This document shows, one piece after another, positions 1-9,689 of a stretch of 64,000 nucleotides of DNA. A program made the translations under genes and the position numbers. The stretch lies in contig JAWQEG010001547.1 of NCBI GenBank assembly GCA_033782935.1, positions 800,001-864,000 of the forward strand, in the 5' to 3' direction. The notes beneath the pieces were generated by a model, which made no database searches, was not told the DNA's origin, and was given only the letters and a program-made list of their open reading frames with translations. Source of the DNA: Petrolisthes cinctipes. Lineage: Eukaryota > Arthropoda > Malacostraca > Decapoda > Porcellanidae. The number at the start of each line of letters is the position of its first letter. Positions within the stretch are counted from its first letter, which is position 1.

Positions 1-32
1 ATATATATATATATACATATATATATATTCAT
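1..32. repeat. AT-rich microsatellite
   Basis: Alternating AT run at the window edge. No coding signal is seen up to the inverted-repeat element that begins near position 160. Confidence 0.85.
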
Positions 33-159
33 GTATGTTTATTTAATAAATATATATTATGGTAAAACAAACACACACACACACACCTCACAGAGACTCT
101 AATATTGAGACTATTGTACATTATACATTGTTAAGAGGCTATTACACTGTAGGTAAAAT

Positions 160-600
160 TGCCTGCACATATAACTGGTACAGGAGAAGAGGACTGACAG
201 CGCTGAATGTACCGTTTATAAGTGCTGGCAACTGTACATTGGAGCACCTTGATTCCTCCAAAGTATGCCAGGAAACAGAACCAGGTTAACATAAATAATG
301 GTGGCCTGTTGCTGGGAATTGTTTAAAGGCATCATTAACTTTAAGGTTAGCATAAGACAAGGTGAGAATGTGGTGAGTATTAGAATCACTGAGATGATTT
401 GTTTCCTGGCATAGTTTGTGGTAATTAGTAGCCTTCTAATTCACCCATTACAAATAATACCTTTAAGAAAGTAATACTGGAGCAACTGATTCCTCCAAAC
501 TATTCCAAGCAACAGGATATTAGTATATTTGTTCACCAGGTTCTGTTTCTTGACGTTCTTTGAAGGAATGAAGGCACTCCAATGTACCAAAAGTGTATAA
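160..600. mobile_element. Inverted-repeat element (MITE-like), no ORF
   Basis: The stretch at about 232-340 is repeated in inverted orientation at about 482-588. The arms share the blocks TACATTGGAG, ATTCCT.CAAAG and AAACAGAACC, with about 140 bp between them. A further copy in the orientation of the right arm lies at about 31,005-31,115. A piece of the outer left part (around 188-232) recurs at about 40,300-40,345 and 40,420-40,465. No transposase and no clear target duplication is seen. I infer a small non-autonomous DNA element or foldback repeat. Confidence 0.5.
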
Positions 601-778
601 CCCACTTCTTTACCTTGGTGTTACATGCTTAATTTTCTTATATTGATATTTAAATGATGGTTGTCAATAACTTTTCATTCATTATTAATGCTATAAAAAT
701 CCTTGTCTGACATCCAATATAATACTAATATAGTATATAATTTAATTAAATAATATAAACATAAGTTGATGGATTAGA
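589..778. other. AT-rich noncoding stretch
   Basis: No gene, tandem repeat or recognisable element is seen here. If the minus-strand gene continues past its third exon, this would be intron. Confidence 0.5.
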
Positions 779-955
779 CTAACCGGTGTTGCAGAAGTTG
801 ATGGTTGCACATTGTTCAACATTATCTGGACACTTGACTGTCAATTGAAGTTGTGGGAACTCTGGTAGGTTGAAAGGACATATGTGGTCCATCAACTTCT
901 GGTTCTCCTCCTCCTCATCATTGTTAGTTGACAACTCCACCCAACACTCTCCTCC
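779..955 (-). CDS. Exon 3 of a putative secreted Cys-rich protein
   Basis: The exon opens after an acceptor (…TTTCAG at 960-956 on the minus strand) in phase 0, which matches the phase-0 donor of exon 2. It encodes 58 residues starting GGECWVEL, with an acidic run (NNDEEEEN) and five Cys residues. It either ends at an in-frame TAG (781-779) or splices at a donor GTTAGT directly after 784; I cannot decide. If it stops, the three exons give a protein of about 234 residues. No known domain is recognised. The even spread of Cys and the signal peptide in exon 1 suggest an extracellular disulfide-bonded protein. Confidence 0.55.
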   Translation of the reverse strand, partial: GGECWVELSTNNDEEEENQKLMDHICPFNLPEFPQLQLTVKCPDNVEQCATINFCNTG

Positions 956-1015
956 CTGAAATAATAATAACACACATCATTATTTACATCATTATTATAT
1001 TCATCTGGTGATAGT

Positions 1016-1150
1016 TAAGTTAGCTTAGGTTACTGTAGGTTAGGTTAGGTTAGATTTCCGTAGGTTAGGTTACTGCAGGTTAGGTTAGGTTTGGTGTAGG
1101 TAAGGTTTTGTTAGGTTAAGTTACTATAGGCTAGGTTAGGTTAGGTCAGG
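1016..1150. repeat. Degenerate TTAGG-type array in intron 2
   Basis: Blocks of GGTTAGGTTAGGTT are interspersed with TACTGTAGG-like spacers. This is the arthropod telomere motif in an interstitial setting. It sits in the proposed intron between exons 2 and 3 of the secreted-protein gene. Confidence 0.7.
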
Positions 1151-1210
1151 ATATGGTAATAATTGTCATGATTTTATCTGTATGCATTGCTAATAAAGAG
1201 AACAACTGAC

Positions 1211-1638
1211 CTTCTTCTTGAAATGTTTAGGTTGTTTTTTCCACTTGAAGCTGGTGAATGACAATGGGTAGGTGATCTTGTACTCGATGTGGTAATAAAG
1301 ATGCCAACATCCGACACGAAGCTTGAGAAAGTCTTGAGGTGCCAGCTTGGTGATGACGTCTGGTCCTATGATGGTTTTGACACTGGAATGATCATCTTCA
1401 CTAGTACAGGAACACTTGATGTTGACTTGGTTATGAGGTCCGGTAATGTGATCAATGTCGAGTGTTGCCAGAGTTTGTTTATCGTCTTGATTCATGATGT
1501 GTAAACTTGTCCCCCACGTGGTATTATTATCAGGTGGAGACAATACCTGAAGTCTAGTCTCCATGACACCTTCACCGATTTTGTTCATCTCTAATGGTTG
1601 TTGAGGCACCATGGATGACTGGTTGTAGGCGGGACATT
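1211..1638 (-). CDS. Exon 2 of a putative secreted Cys-rich protein
   Basis: This is the main coding exon. The acceptor is a pyrimidine tract ending CACCAG (AG at 1,640-1,639). The donor is AAG|GTCAGT (GT at 1,210-1,209). Exon 1 ends in phase 1 and this exon supplies the two missing bases, giving Glu and then CPAYNQSS. It runs 142 further codons without a stop and ends in phase 0, as exon 3 requires. The product contains two NNTT/NQSS-like potential N-glycosylation sites, a KCSC pair, GCW, and a Lys-rich end (WKKQPKHFKKK). I do not recognise the family. The phase agreement across three exons is the main argument that it is real. Confidence 0.6.
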
Positions 1639-1672
1639 CTGGTGAGAGAGGAAAGTTGTTAGTGATGACTGT

Positions 1673-1677
<5 letters not shown>

Positions 1678-1731
<54 letters not shown>

Positions 1732-2110
1732 CATTCTTTTCTCCTTCCCTCCTTCATTCCCTCCCTCCTCCCTTCCTTCCCTATCTCCTTCTCTCTATTA
1801 TTTTATTCCTTCCTCCTATCTTCCTTCCTTCATTTACACCTTCTCTCCATTCTTCTCTCCTTCCCTCCCTCCTTCCTCCATTCTTTTCTCCTTCCCTCTT
1901 TCCTTCCTTCCTTCCCTATCTCCTTCACTCCATTCTTCTCTTCTTTCATCCTTCCTTCCTTCCTTCCTTCTTTTACTCCTTCTCTCCAATCTTTTCTCCT
2001 TCCCTCCCTCCTTCTTCCATTCTTTTCTCCTTCCCTCCTTCATTCCCTCCCTCCTCCCTTCCTTCCCTATCTCCTTCTCTCCATTCTTGTCTCCTTCCCT
2101 CCTTCCTTCC

Positions 2111-2145
<35 letters not shown>

Positions 2146-2231
2146 CTATCTTCCTTCCTCTCTCTTTTTTTGCACACACACACACAAACACACACACACA
2201 CACACCTATCTTCCTTTCTCTCTCTTTTTTT

Positions 2232-2269
<38 letters not shown>

Positions 2270-2382
2270 CCTTCCTCTCTCTTTTTTGTACACACACACA
2301 CACACACACTTATTCCTTCTTTCTCTTTTTTATACACACACACACACACACACATCTATCTTCCTTCCTCTCTCTTTTTTGT

Positions 2383-2418
<36 letters not shown>

Positions 2419-2432
2419 ATTTCTTCTTTCTC

Positions 2433-2465
<33 letters not shown>
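1678..2465. repeat. Compound CT / polypyrimidine / CA microsatellite block in intron 1
   Basis: A (CT)n run at about 1,678-1,728 is followed by CCTTCCTTCC-type polypyrimidine to about 2,115. Then come six or more CA arrays separated by a repeated spacer of the type CTATCTTCCTTCCTCTCTCTTTTTT. The block lies between exons 1 and 2 on the minus-strand gene and contains no genuine coding sequence. Confidence 0.9.
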
Positions 2466-2494
2466 TAGTAACAAACAATAATGTCCAAACTTAC

Positions 2495-2599
2495 CAGTAC
2501 GTATTGCAGCATCAACAGGTGGTGTGAGAGCCAACACCATCACCACCATTATCACCATCATCACCATCATCAGTATTACACTCCGTCCACACATGATGT
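2495..2599 (-). CDS. Exon 1 (signal peptide) of a putative secreted protein
   Basis: The ATG is at 2,594-2,592. Translation gives a Met/Val/Ile-rich hydrophobic helix (MCGRSVILMM, then V, I and M repeats) followed by LALTPPVDAA, which is a good signal peptide with cleavage near DAA. The exon ends at a consensus donor CTG|GTAAGT (2,495|2,494) in phase 1. A TTATTACAG acceptor lies just before the ATG, so a 5' untranslated exon probably exists further upstream. The hydrophobic core is encoded by imperfect ATG/GTG/ATA triplet repeats, so this signal sequence seems to have grown from a trinucleotide repeat. Coding length is 100 nt (33 codons plus one base). Confidence 0.6.
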
Positions 2600-2624
2600 C
2601 TGTAATAAAACAATAATAATAACC

Positions 2625-2845
2625 TCTGTAAACACACACACACACACACACTACCATATCAATGTACACACACACACTACCCTATCAATGTATACACACA
2701 CACACACACAATACCCTATCATTGTACACACACACGCACACACACACACACTACCCTATCATTGTACACACACACACACACACACACACCCTATCATTGT
2801 ACACACACACACACACCCTGTCATTGTACACACACATGATGTCTG
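2625..2845. repeat. CA-rich minisatellite with TACCCTATCATTG spacers
   Basis: At least five CA arrays are separated by a repeated spacer (ACCCTATCATTGTA). The right edge, 2,834-2,865, repeats the acceptor and start-codon region of the secreted-protein exon. Confidence 0.85.
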
Positions 2846-2867
2846 TAATATAACAATAACAATAACA

Positions 2868-3118
2868 TTGGGTCCATTCCACAGTGGAATTTGTTTGTTA
2901 CCTTCCAAACCAACCACACTTGTAAGGCTTCATTATTTTAGGGTCCATTCCACAGTGGTATTTGTTTGTTACCTTCCTAACCAACCACACTTGTAAGGTT
3001 TTATTATTTTAGGGTCCATTCTACAGTGGTATTCGTTTGTTACCTTCCTAACCAACCACACTTGTAAGGTTTTATTTTTTTAGGGTCCATTCCACAGTGG
3101 TATTCGTTTGTTACCTTC
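2868..3118. repeat. ~72-bp tandem repeat, about 3.5 copies
   Basis: The unit begins GGTCCATTCCACAGTGG and contains TTTGTTTGTTACCTTCC; copies start near 2,870, 2,941, 3,012 and 3,083. The last copy is cut by the adjoining 36-bp array. Confidence 0.9.
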
Positions 3119-3926
3119 CTTGTGTGGCCTTGTAATAGTGTGAGTGTGTTAATGTGTGTGTGGCCTTGTAATAGTGTGAGTGTGTTAATGTGTGTGTGGC
3201 CTTGTAATAGTGTGAGTGTGTTAATGTGTGTGTAGCCTTGTAATAGTGTGAGTGTGTTAATGTGTGTGTGGCCTTGTAATAGTGTGAGTGTGTTAATGTG
3301 TGTGTAGCCTTGTAATAGTGTGAGTGTGTTAATGTGTGTGTAGCCTTGTAATAGTGTGAGTGTGTTAATGTGTGTGTAGCCTTGTAATAGTGTGAGTGTG
3401 TTAATGTGTGTGTAGCCTTGTAATAGTGTGAGTGTGTTAATGTGTGTGTAGCCTTGTAATAGTGTGAGTGTGTTAATGTGTGTGTAGCCTTGTAATAGTG
3501 TGAGTGTGTTAATGTGTGTGTAGCCTTGTAATAGTGTGAGTGTGTTAATGTGTGTGTGGCCTTGTAATAGTGTGAGTGTGTTAATGTGTGTGTGGCCTTG
3601 TAATAGTGTGAGTGTGTTAATGTGTGTGTAGCCTTGTAATAGTGTGAGTGTGTTAATGTGTGTGTGGCCTTGTAATAGTGTGAGTGTGTTAATGTGTGTG
3701 TAGCCTTGTATTAGTGTGAGTGTGTTAATGTGTGTGTAGCCTTGTAATAGTGTGAGTGTGTTAATGTGTGTAGCCTTGTAATAGTGTGAGTGTGTTAATG
3801 TGTGTGTAGCCTTGTAATAGTGTGAGTGTGTTAATGTGTGTGTAGCCTTGTAATAGTGTGAGTGTGTTAATGTGTGTGTAGCCTTGTAATAGTGTGAGTG
3901 TGTTAATGTGTGTGTAGCCTTGTAAG
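3119..3926. repeat. 36-bp VNTR, about 22 copies
   Basis: The unit is GCCTTGTAATAGTGTGAGTG followed by TGTTAATGTGTGTGTG/A. About 22 nearly identical copies occur with mainly GTGTGG/GTGTAG variants, and one unit is shorter. Because 36 is a multiple of three, the array is open in several frames over ~300 codons; these ORFs are not genes. Related arrays occur at 16,420-16,700, 46,225-46,650 and 56,625-56,838. Confidence 0.95.
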
Positions 3927-4138
3927 GAAGACAATCCAAAATAGTTGAGTGTAGGATTTAATTAATAGTAGCAACAAAACACTTTACCCAATATGTGGAA
4001 GGTTCTTCTTGATAATAAACTCCAGAGATTGAAGCACTGTAATGCTGAAGTTGAGAAGGATTTATACAAACACAACACTACAAGATGGATTCCGATCTGG
4101 TAGTGAGCAAACACACACATACACCTACGCACACAGGA

Positions 4139-4365
4139 AGTGTCATGACGTCATTCGTAGGGACAGTGGAGGAAGAGATAAAACATATTAGATTATGAAC
4201 TCCAGTGTACTGTGAACAACTTAATCCTTTGTAAATTATTGTGTTATTACAACTTGTTAAATCAATATAATAACTTTCATATTCCCCTTGACAAGGGTTG
4301 TATATTATTACCATACACACTTTCAGGATGTAGGGAAGAACACTAGAATCTATAAACTAGTAGGA
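4139..4365 (+). repeat. R7 dispersed repeat, copy 1
   Basis: R7 is my label for a ~225-bp repeat starting GTGTCATGACGTCAT and containing GGACAGTGGAGGAAGAGATA. It always ends in a long CA array. Seven copies occur in the window (4,139; 15,357; 16,706; 34,333; 45,197; 46,650; 56,839). Three copies directly follow a 36-bp VNTR. No ORF is seen, and its origin is unknown. Confidence 0.8.
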
Positions 4366-4409
<44 letters not shown>

Positions 4410-4668
4410 TGTACGTGTTATAATTACAATTAATAACTTGTTTTCTTCTGTGTAGTAACTGGTCTGAGACACCTGATAATATTTATATATTGGCTAAACA
4501 AGGGGATAAAAACCTTTGTTCTAACTATAATATTGTTTGTAGTCCCAAACCTGTGTGTATGGAGGGTAACCTTACACCCAAAAGTTCTCGTTGGTGACGG
4601 CAACCTTGGAGAGAGAGGAAATAAACTCATTCCATTTTTGCCTCAACGATGGGGATTTCCTGAATGTT

Positions 4669-4672
<4 letters not shown>

Positions 4673-4720
<48 letters not shown>
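4673..4720. repeat. GA microsatellite
   Basis: A pure GA run follows a ~255-bp conserved noncoding block (4,418-4,672) that recurs at 15,650, 34,598 and 45,490, each time after R7 and before a GA array. Confidence 0.9.
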
Positions 4721-4894
4721 AAGGCTTAATCAAGTATGGAGAAAGGAAGAGAGTAAGAGAGAGAGAGTGAGAACGAAAGCGAGGGAGGGAGGGAAGGAGG
4801 GAGAAAAGAATGTCACCACCATTCCACTTTTATCATTTTGTACAGGCAACAACTAATTCATTTCATCAATGGTAAATAGATAGGCAGAAAGTAT

Positions 4895-5166
4895 AGCTTC
4901 ACTGTGTGTGTTGGTCAGACAGTTTGATTCAACTACCTGCTGTCCAGTAAGGATAGAGAAGGTCAAGTTCCCTCAATATAATATTATTGTTAGCTTCACT
5001 GAGTGTGTTGGTCAGACAGTTTGATTCAACTACCTGCTGTCCAGTAAGGATAGAGAAGGTCAAGTTCCCTCAATATAATATTATTGTTAGCTTCACTGAG
5101 TGTGTTGGTTAGACAGTTTGATTCAACTACCTGCTGTCCAGTAAGGATAGAGAAGGTCAAGTTCCT
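4895..5166. repeat. 97-bp tandem triplication
   Basis: Units start at 4,895, 4,992 and 5,089 with AGCTTCACTG. The paralogous region at 35,101 has only one unit, so the expansion followed the segmental duplication or was lost in the other copy. Confidence 0.9.
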
Positions 5167-5169
5167 TCC

Positions 5170-6850
5170 ACAAGATGGTGTCTCAGGGAATCATAAACAC
5201 AGCTGTACAGTCAATACCAGAAGTTTGTCTTTCTTAGTCCATGATACGTTCCTGTTAATCAGGGAACACTATGTGATAGAATTGACAGGTATACATGGTT
5301 TAAATGTCTAATATTACAGATGACCATATGTGAACTAATAAAATTTAACAAGAAATTCCTCAAAGTTATAATTATACTATATATTATGTTCAGGAGGTGG
5401 AATTATAATATTATTGAGAAATATATGATATTGGTGCAGGAAGATTTTTGTTTACGGATACCAACACACAGAAGTATATAATGTTGCCAGAAAGTTGTTT
5501 ATTCAATATACCAAAGCATTTTCAGTCATAGAGGCAACGTTGCAAGAATACAATAACGTTGCCAGTTACACACGTCATCAACATAGATAATGGCAGTGTG
5601 TGTTTTGCGATTACATGTTTTTTTTGTTCTATAAATACAGTACTTCCCTTCCTGGCCTCTCCTCTCCCCATTCAGTGTTAAGTAACCTTCCATTTATCCC
5701 TCCGTTGCTATGAAGTATTTATTTAAACTTCAATATGTATTTTACTAACATAAATATTTCGTCCCTGTTGTGATTTAACATTATTCGTTACCATATTTTT
5801 AACACGGGTAATACAGTGTGACAAATAATCTTCTTTCCATTGTCTCTATCAATCATTCCCTCTTTTGTTCCTTCCTATTACCACACTGGACTCTGTTTCT
5901 TTCTTGTCTTTCCAATCCCCAATCTCTCCTATCAGTTTCATTTCATTGACTCGTCTTTATTATGCTTTACTCACTCTGATATATTCTAATTTTTAAGTTG
6001 TCATTGTACTGACATTAAAATAGAAATAGGCGTATACCTTGAAGTCATAATGAGCACAACCTTACTCATATTAATGTATTTATTAATTATTATATCCATC
6101 GTGATTATTAGTATTCAATAGTATCACCCCTCTTGATGACTTTTCTTGCTCACCTAACTCTCCCATGGTGTATACTTCACTCCTCCTTACAACTATCATA
6201 AATAGACACAATACTTCTTGCCTTATTACACACCTGTATCCTACCTTGTAATCATTTAATCCCTTCCCTAACCCATGACATTCCTACTACCATTCTCTTC
6301 CATGATAATGTTTTCCACATCCACCTTTGTCTCAAGCGTGAGGGAGAAACATTCAAACTTAGTATATATTTTAAATAATGTTCCGTGAATGATTGAAATC
6401 TATGACAACCCTAAGTGAGGTATTGATATGAGTTTAGTATAAATGTTTAGCCAAAGCATCACTGTCAGTCAGTGGTTCTTAATATTATCTGTCCGACAAC
6501 CTTCTGAAAGAATTCTGGACATTCCATGACCCACACAATAATAAAGTGTAGTTTTAAACTTTGTGTAAGTAGGATGATAACTTAAGGAAGACTTTGTAAT
6601 TACAAAACTCACTGACAACATTTACGTACGTTAAATGTGCAACTGATAACGTTACTGTATTTGTGCAACGTCACCATTAGTGTTAATATGTAAAAGGCAA
6701 ATTACTATAATAATTTGTTATTATTTTTATTTGTGGAAGTGATCTAATTTTTATTTTATTGTTCTGAAATGCCACATTTATATATAGTATCCTTATTTGT
6801 GTGTTATGCCTCCTAGTGGCATATTGTAGAAATCTGTACAGAGAGGAAGC
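5170..6850. other. Noncoding AT-rich stretch
   Basis: I see no coding region, splice-consistent exon or recognisable element. The segment is conserved in the duplicate at 35,180-36,865 with scattered substitutions and small indels, and shows no reading-frame preservation. Confidence 0.6.
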
Positions 6851-6854
6851 GGTG

Positions 6855-7064
6855 ACCAAGTAGAGAACCCAAGCAGAGATGTGTGTGTTTGTTTCCCCAC
6901 AAATTAACCAAGTAGAGAACCCAAGCAGAGATGTGTGTGTTTGTTTCCCCACAAATTAACCAAGTAAAGAACCCAAGCAGAGATGTGTGTGTTTGTTTCC
7001 CCACAAATTAACCAAGTAAAGAACCCAAGCAGAGATGTGTGTGTTTGTTTCCCCACAAATTAAC
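6855..7064. repeat. 52-bp tandem repeat, four copies
   Basis: Units start ACCAAGTA.AGAACCCAAGC at 6,855, 6,907, 6,959 and 7,011. The duplicate at 36,870-36,975 has two. Confidence 0.9.
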
Positions 7065-7328
7065 TTCACATTCCACCATCCTGATGGGCTAAAAACGCTC
7101 TATAATATTTCATGTCCTATAATTTGGTACACTATTATAATTCCATACACTCTTCTGTACTGCACGCCTGCCAGTCAATAACCATTTTCTTTCGTTTTTC
7201 TATTTCTGTGTTCATTCCTTGTCACGTGTCATTGTTCCAGTTTAATGTGTGTGTGTTTTATCGCGCAGTGAGCACATTTTTTTCCTGTCTTGATTTGTTT
7301 ATCTTCATCCTGTCTGTCCCACGTCTAA

Positions 7329-7335
<7 letters not shown>

Positions 7336-7379
<44 letters not shown>
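7336..7379. repeat. CT microsatellite
   Basis: Pure (CT)n next to the LINE module. The matching arrays are longer at 37,245-37,319 and 47,079-47,147, and almost absent at 17,175. Confidence 0.95.
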
Positions 7380-7380
<1 letters not shown>

Positions 7381-7612
7381 GAGACAAGACAAAACAAGAA
7401 CGTTACTGTCAACTACTCTGTATAAAACTCTCTTGTGTAAAGCATCTATGAATGGGCGGTACAACGAAGTTGGAGGTGTGTCTGGGAGACAAATAACTTG
7501 TAAACGACATGACTGGCAAAGAAAAGATCAGAGTATAACTGGTCCGGCAAAGAAAGGTAAATAGTAAGTAACATATGAGTCATAAATAAGATGTCCATCA
7601 GGCTATATTTTG

Positions 7613-7790
7613 AGTAGGAGCGGGTAACATTCGGCCCACAGAGGCATATTGTGTGGCCCGTGAACATACTCCGAATTAATAATGGAATCCGGCCTGCAAG
7701 GGGTGGCCAACCATGGCCCACAGGCCAGATCAGGCCCATGAAGGCCTATCGTTCGGCCCAAGACAATTACTGTTTGTCAACCCTGCACTC
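7613..7790. mobile_element. GGCC-rich insert resembling a hAT terminal region
   Basis: It contains AAGGGGTGGCCAACC followed by alternating GGCCC blocks. This is the look of the subterminal region of many hAT elements. GTTTGTCAACCCTGC near 7,776-7,790 could be a poor inverted match. There is no transposase and no 8-bp target duplication. The same insert is present in all five LINE modules. The assignment rests on resemblance only. Confidence 0.3.
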
Positions 7791-8148
7791 TCTCCAAGTC
7801 AAGGCTATTTGGTACTCTGGTCAACAAGTCTCACCTTCACTATCAGCTCTCGGACTGTCACCTCAATAATATTCTTCTGTTGTGTTTCTCATCCATTGAA
7901 CTGAACATTGAAACAATTGTTTATGGCAAGTAGAACCAACCATCACACTAATTTGTATGTTTACCAAGAACACTCTTCAATGAACAATGTCACCAAACCA
8001 TCTCACTAAATTGTATGTTTTTTTCAATAAAATTTTTGCACATATCCACTTTGTGGTTCTCGTTTGTCACTGCTGCCTGCGACATGCTCCAGAAAGCCTC
8101 ATCTGACCTTCGCCCTACTGTACAAAGGTATCCCACTCTTGATATACA

Positions 8149-8402
8149 GGCACAGCAATATGTATACGAGTGGCAGGAGCAGTAGACCCAGCAGGTAGAA
8201 TATAATGATTTACAGGCACAGCAATATGTAAACGAGTGGCAGGAGCAGTAGACCCAGCAGGTAGAATATAATGATTTACAGGCACAGCAATATGTAAACG
8301 AGTGGCAGGAGCAGTAGACCCAGCAGGTAGAATATAATGATTTACAGGCACAGCAATATGTAAACGAGTGGCAGGAGCAGTAGACCCAGCAGGTAGAATT
8401 TA
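8149..8402. repeat. 66-bp tandem amplification inside the LINE fragment, four copies
   Basis: Units begin GGCACAGCAATATGTA at 8,149, 8,215, 8,281 and 8,347. The unit derives from the LINE endonuclease C-terminus. Copy numbers elsewhere are four (38,090), three (47,912), and one (17,952 and 58,078). Confidence 0.9.
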
Positions 8403-8711
8403 ATGAAGCCAAAGTGTGACATGAACAGAGAATAAAACTGGCACCATGGAGCACTGGTTCTGAGATGTTATCAGTCCAGATGTGAGGATGAGATCCAGAG
8501 TACCTTCCTGAAGCTGAAAGGTCATGTCAGGATCGGTGGAGGTACAGAAGAAATACTAATAAGTATACAGCTTTAGTTGAAGCTTTGAAGATGAACCGGG
8601 ATGTGACTGCAGACATCTTTAATTCATGCTGCAGTGACCACCTTAGAAACTGTCAGTCATGGCATCAGACAACAGACCAACAACAAAACATGGAAGGTAG
8701 TCAAGAACCAG

Positions 8712-8762
<51 letters not shown>

Positions 8763-8873
8763 CAGAACAAAACTCGATAACACGAGAAAGCAGACAAAGG
8801 ACACAATAACAGTATCCAATCCACAACACAGGGCTGAGGAGAGGAGGAACGTCGGTCCCCAACCAGAGCTGGA

Positions 8874-9491
8874 GTGAGCATTAACGTGCAGGATTCTACA
8901 ACCAACAATGGTCCCGTAAACACCTACCACCAAAACTGCCACTTACCCTGCCAACCGTCTGGTTGGCAGGGTGAGTGGTTTAACCATTTGAAGGGCTATG
9001 GCTTTGTTACCTGCGACAAGCAAGATTTATTCATCCACACGAGGGGTATTTCTCCTGATCTACAAACACCTACCACCACCACCACCACCACCAAGAAACG
9101 AGGCAGCAGGCCTGCATGACTGGGCAATAACAGAGTGGAAGCCCCAATACTATACCCTCCGACCCACCCCCGTCACCGTTTAATGCTGCCTCGCCTACTC
9201 AACAGGGCGAACAGCGGGAAGGCACCACCACCATATGAGCCTTCCCAATTAGACTCTGAAACAGAGGAGGACACAGACACCAGTTCCTGCTCCAACACCA
9301 CCATAGAAGACAACTCTGACTACATGGAAATGGAAGATGAAGGGGAATGGCAGACGGTGAGGAAAAGGAAGAGGAGGAGGATGACTGTCAGCCCACAGAC
9401 CAAGCCACCACCCACTGTCACCGTGGACTGGTGGATGTCCCGCCTCTCCTCGCATCAACCTATTCCACCAACATATCCTTCCTCACCATGA
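8874..9491 (+). pseudogene. Repeat-encoded ORF with cold-shock-like motif, copy 1
   Basis: One frame runs from about 8,874 to 9,491 with a single TGA at 9,117-9,119. The first part contains GEWFNHLKGYGFV and LFIHTRGI, which fit the RNP1 and RNP2 strands of a cold-shock domain (aromatic WFN, KGYGF, FIH). The domain is cut short by a Thr-encoding ACC repeat. The second part is Pro/Glu-rich with an acidic stretch and EWQTVRKRKRRR, like the basic region of retroelement Gag/ORF1 proteins. About 170 bp downstream the unit ends in (CAA)n at about 9,660-9,680, a LINE-like 3' tail. I infer ORF1 debris of an unidentified non-LTR element. No ATG start is obvious. Confidence 0.45.
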
Positions 9492-9689
9492 CCCCGACAT
9501 TTTCCAGATTAGGGAAGTATGGTCAAGCAGGATAGTTTCACTCTATCTACAACAAAAGTCACCAACAATATGGCTTTGTCACCAAAAAAGGGAGACAGAA
9601 AAAGATAAAATGAATGTATGCCTTAATACCCCAAATAGGGTGATAGACATTAAGTCAAACTAACAACAACAACAACAACAAATGGAGAG

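Larger units (their letters stand above)
7440..8545 (-). mobile_element. I-group LINE ORF2 fragment with insertion, module copy 1
   Basis: Read on the minus strand, 8,530-8,140 encodes the C-terminal part of an endonuclease domain (PDMTFQLQEG, TLDLILTS, then LPAGSTAPATRLHIAVP). This is the same segment found in the long LINE at 23,135-22,950. Translation of 7,610-7,446 (…DILFMTHML, LPDQLYSDLF, QTHLQLRCTAHS) matches the following linker of that LINE. Between the two pieces lies a ~500-bp unrelated insert (about 7,613-8,130). The GDFN-containing part of the endonuclease is deleted. It is a dead fragment, and five copies of the module are in the window. Confidence 0.75.

Noticed and set aside
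1656..2527. Long plus-strand ORFs rich in Ser/Leu/Pro and Thr/His
   Set aside because: They translate CT, CCTT and CA microsatellites; no domain and no splice support.
3119..3926. CRISPR-like regular array
   Set aside because: Direct tandem 36-bp units with no unique spacers; eukaryotic context.
3040..3939. 299-codon minus-strand ORF with repeated HINTLTLLQGYT
   Set aside because: Translation of the 36-bp VNTR, open only because 36 is divisible by three.
5084..5311. 75-codon plus ORF (also 35,114-35,323)
   Set aside because: Not maintained by conserved frame features; starts inside a tandem repeat and has no recognisable domain.
7990..8454. 154-codon minus ORF with STCWVYCSCHSFTYCCACKS repeats
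   Set aside because: Out-of-frame reading of a 66-bp amplified LINE endonuclease piece; the true LINE frame is another one.
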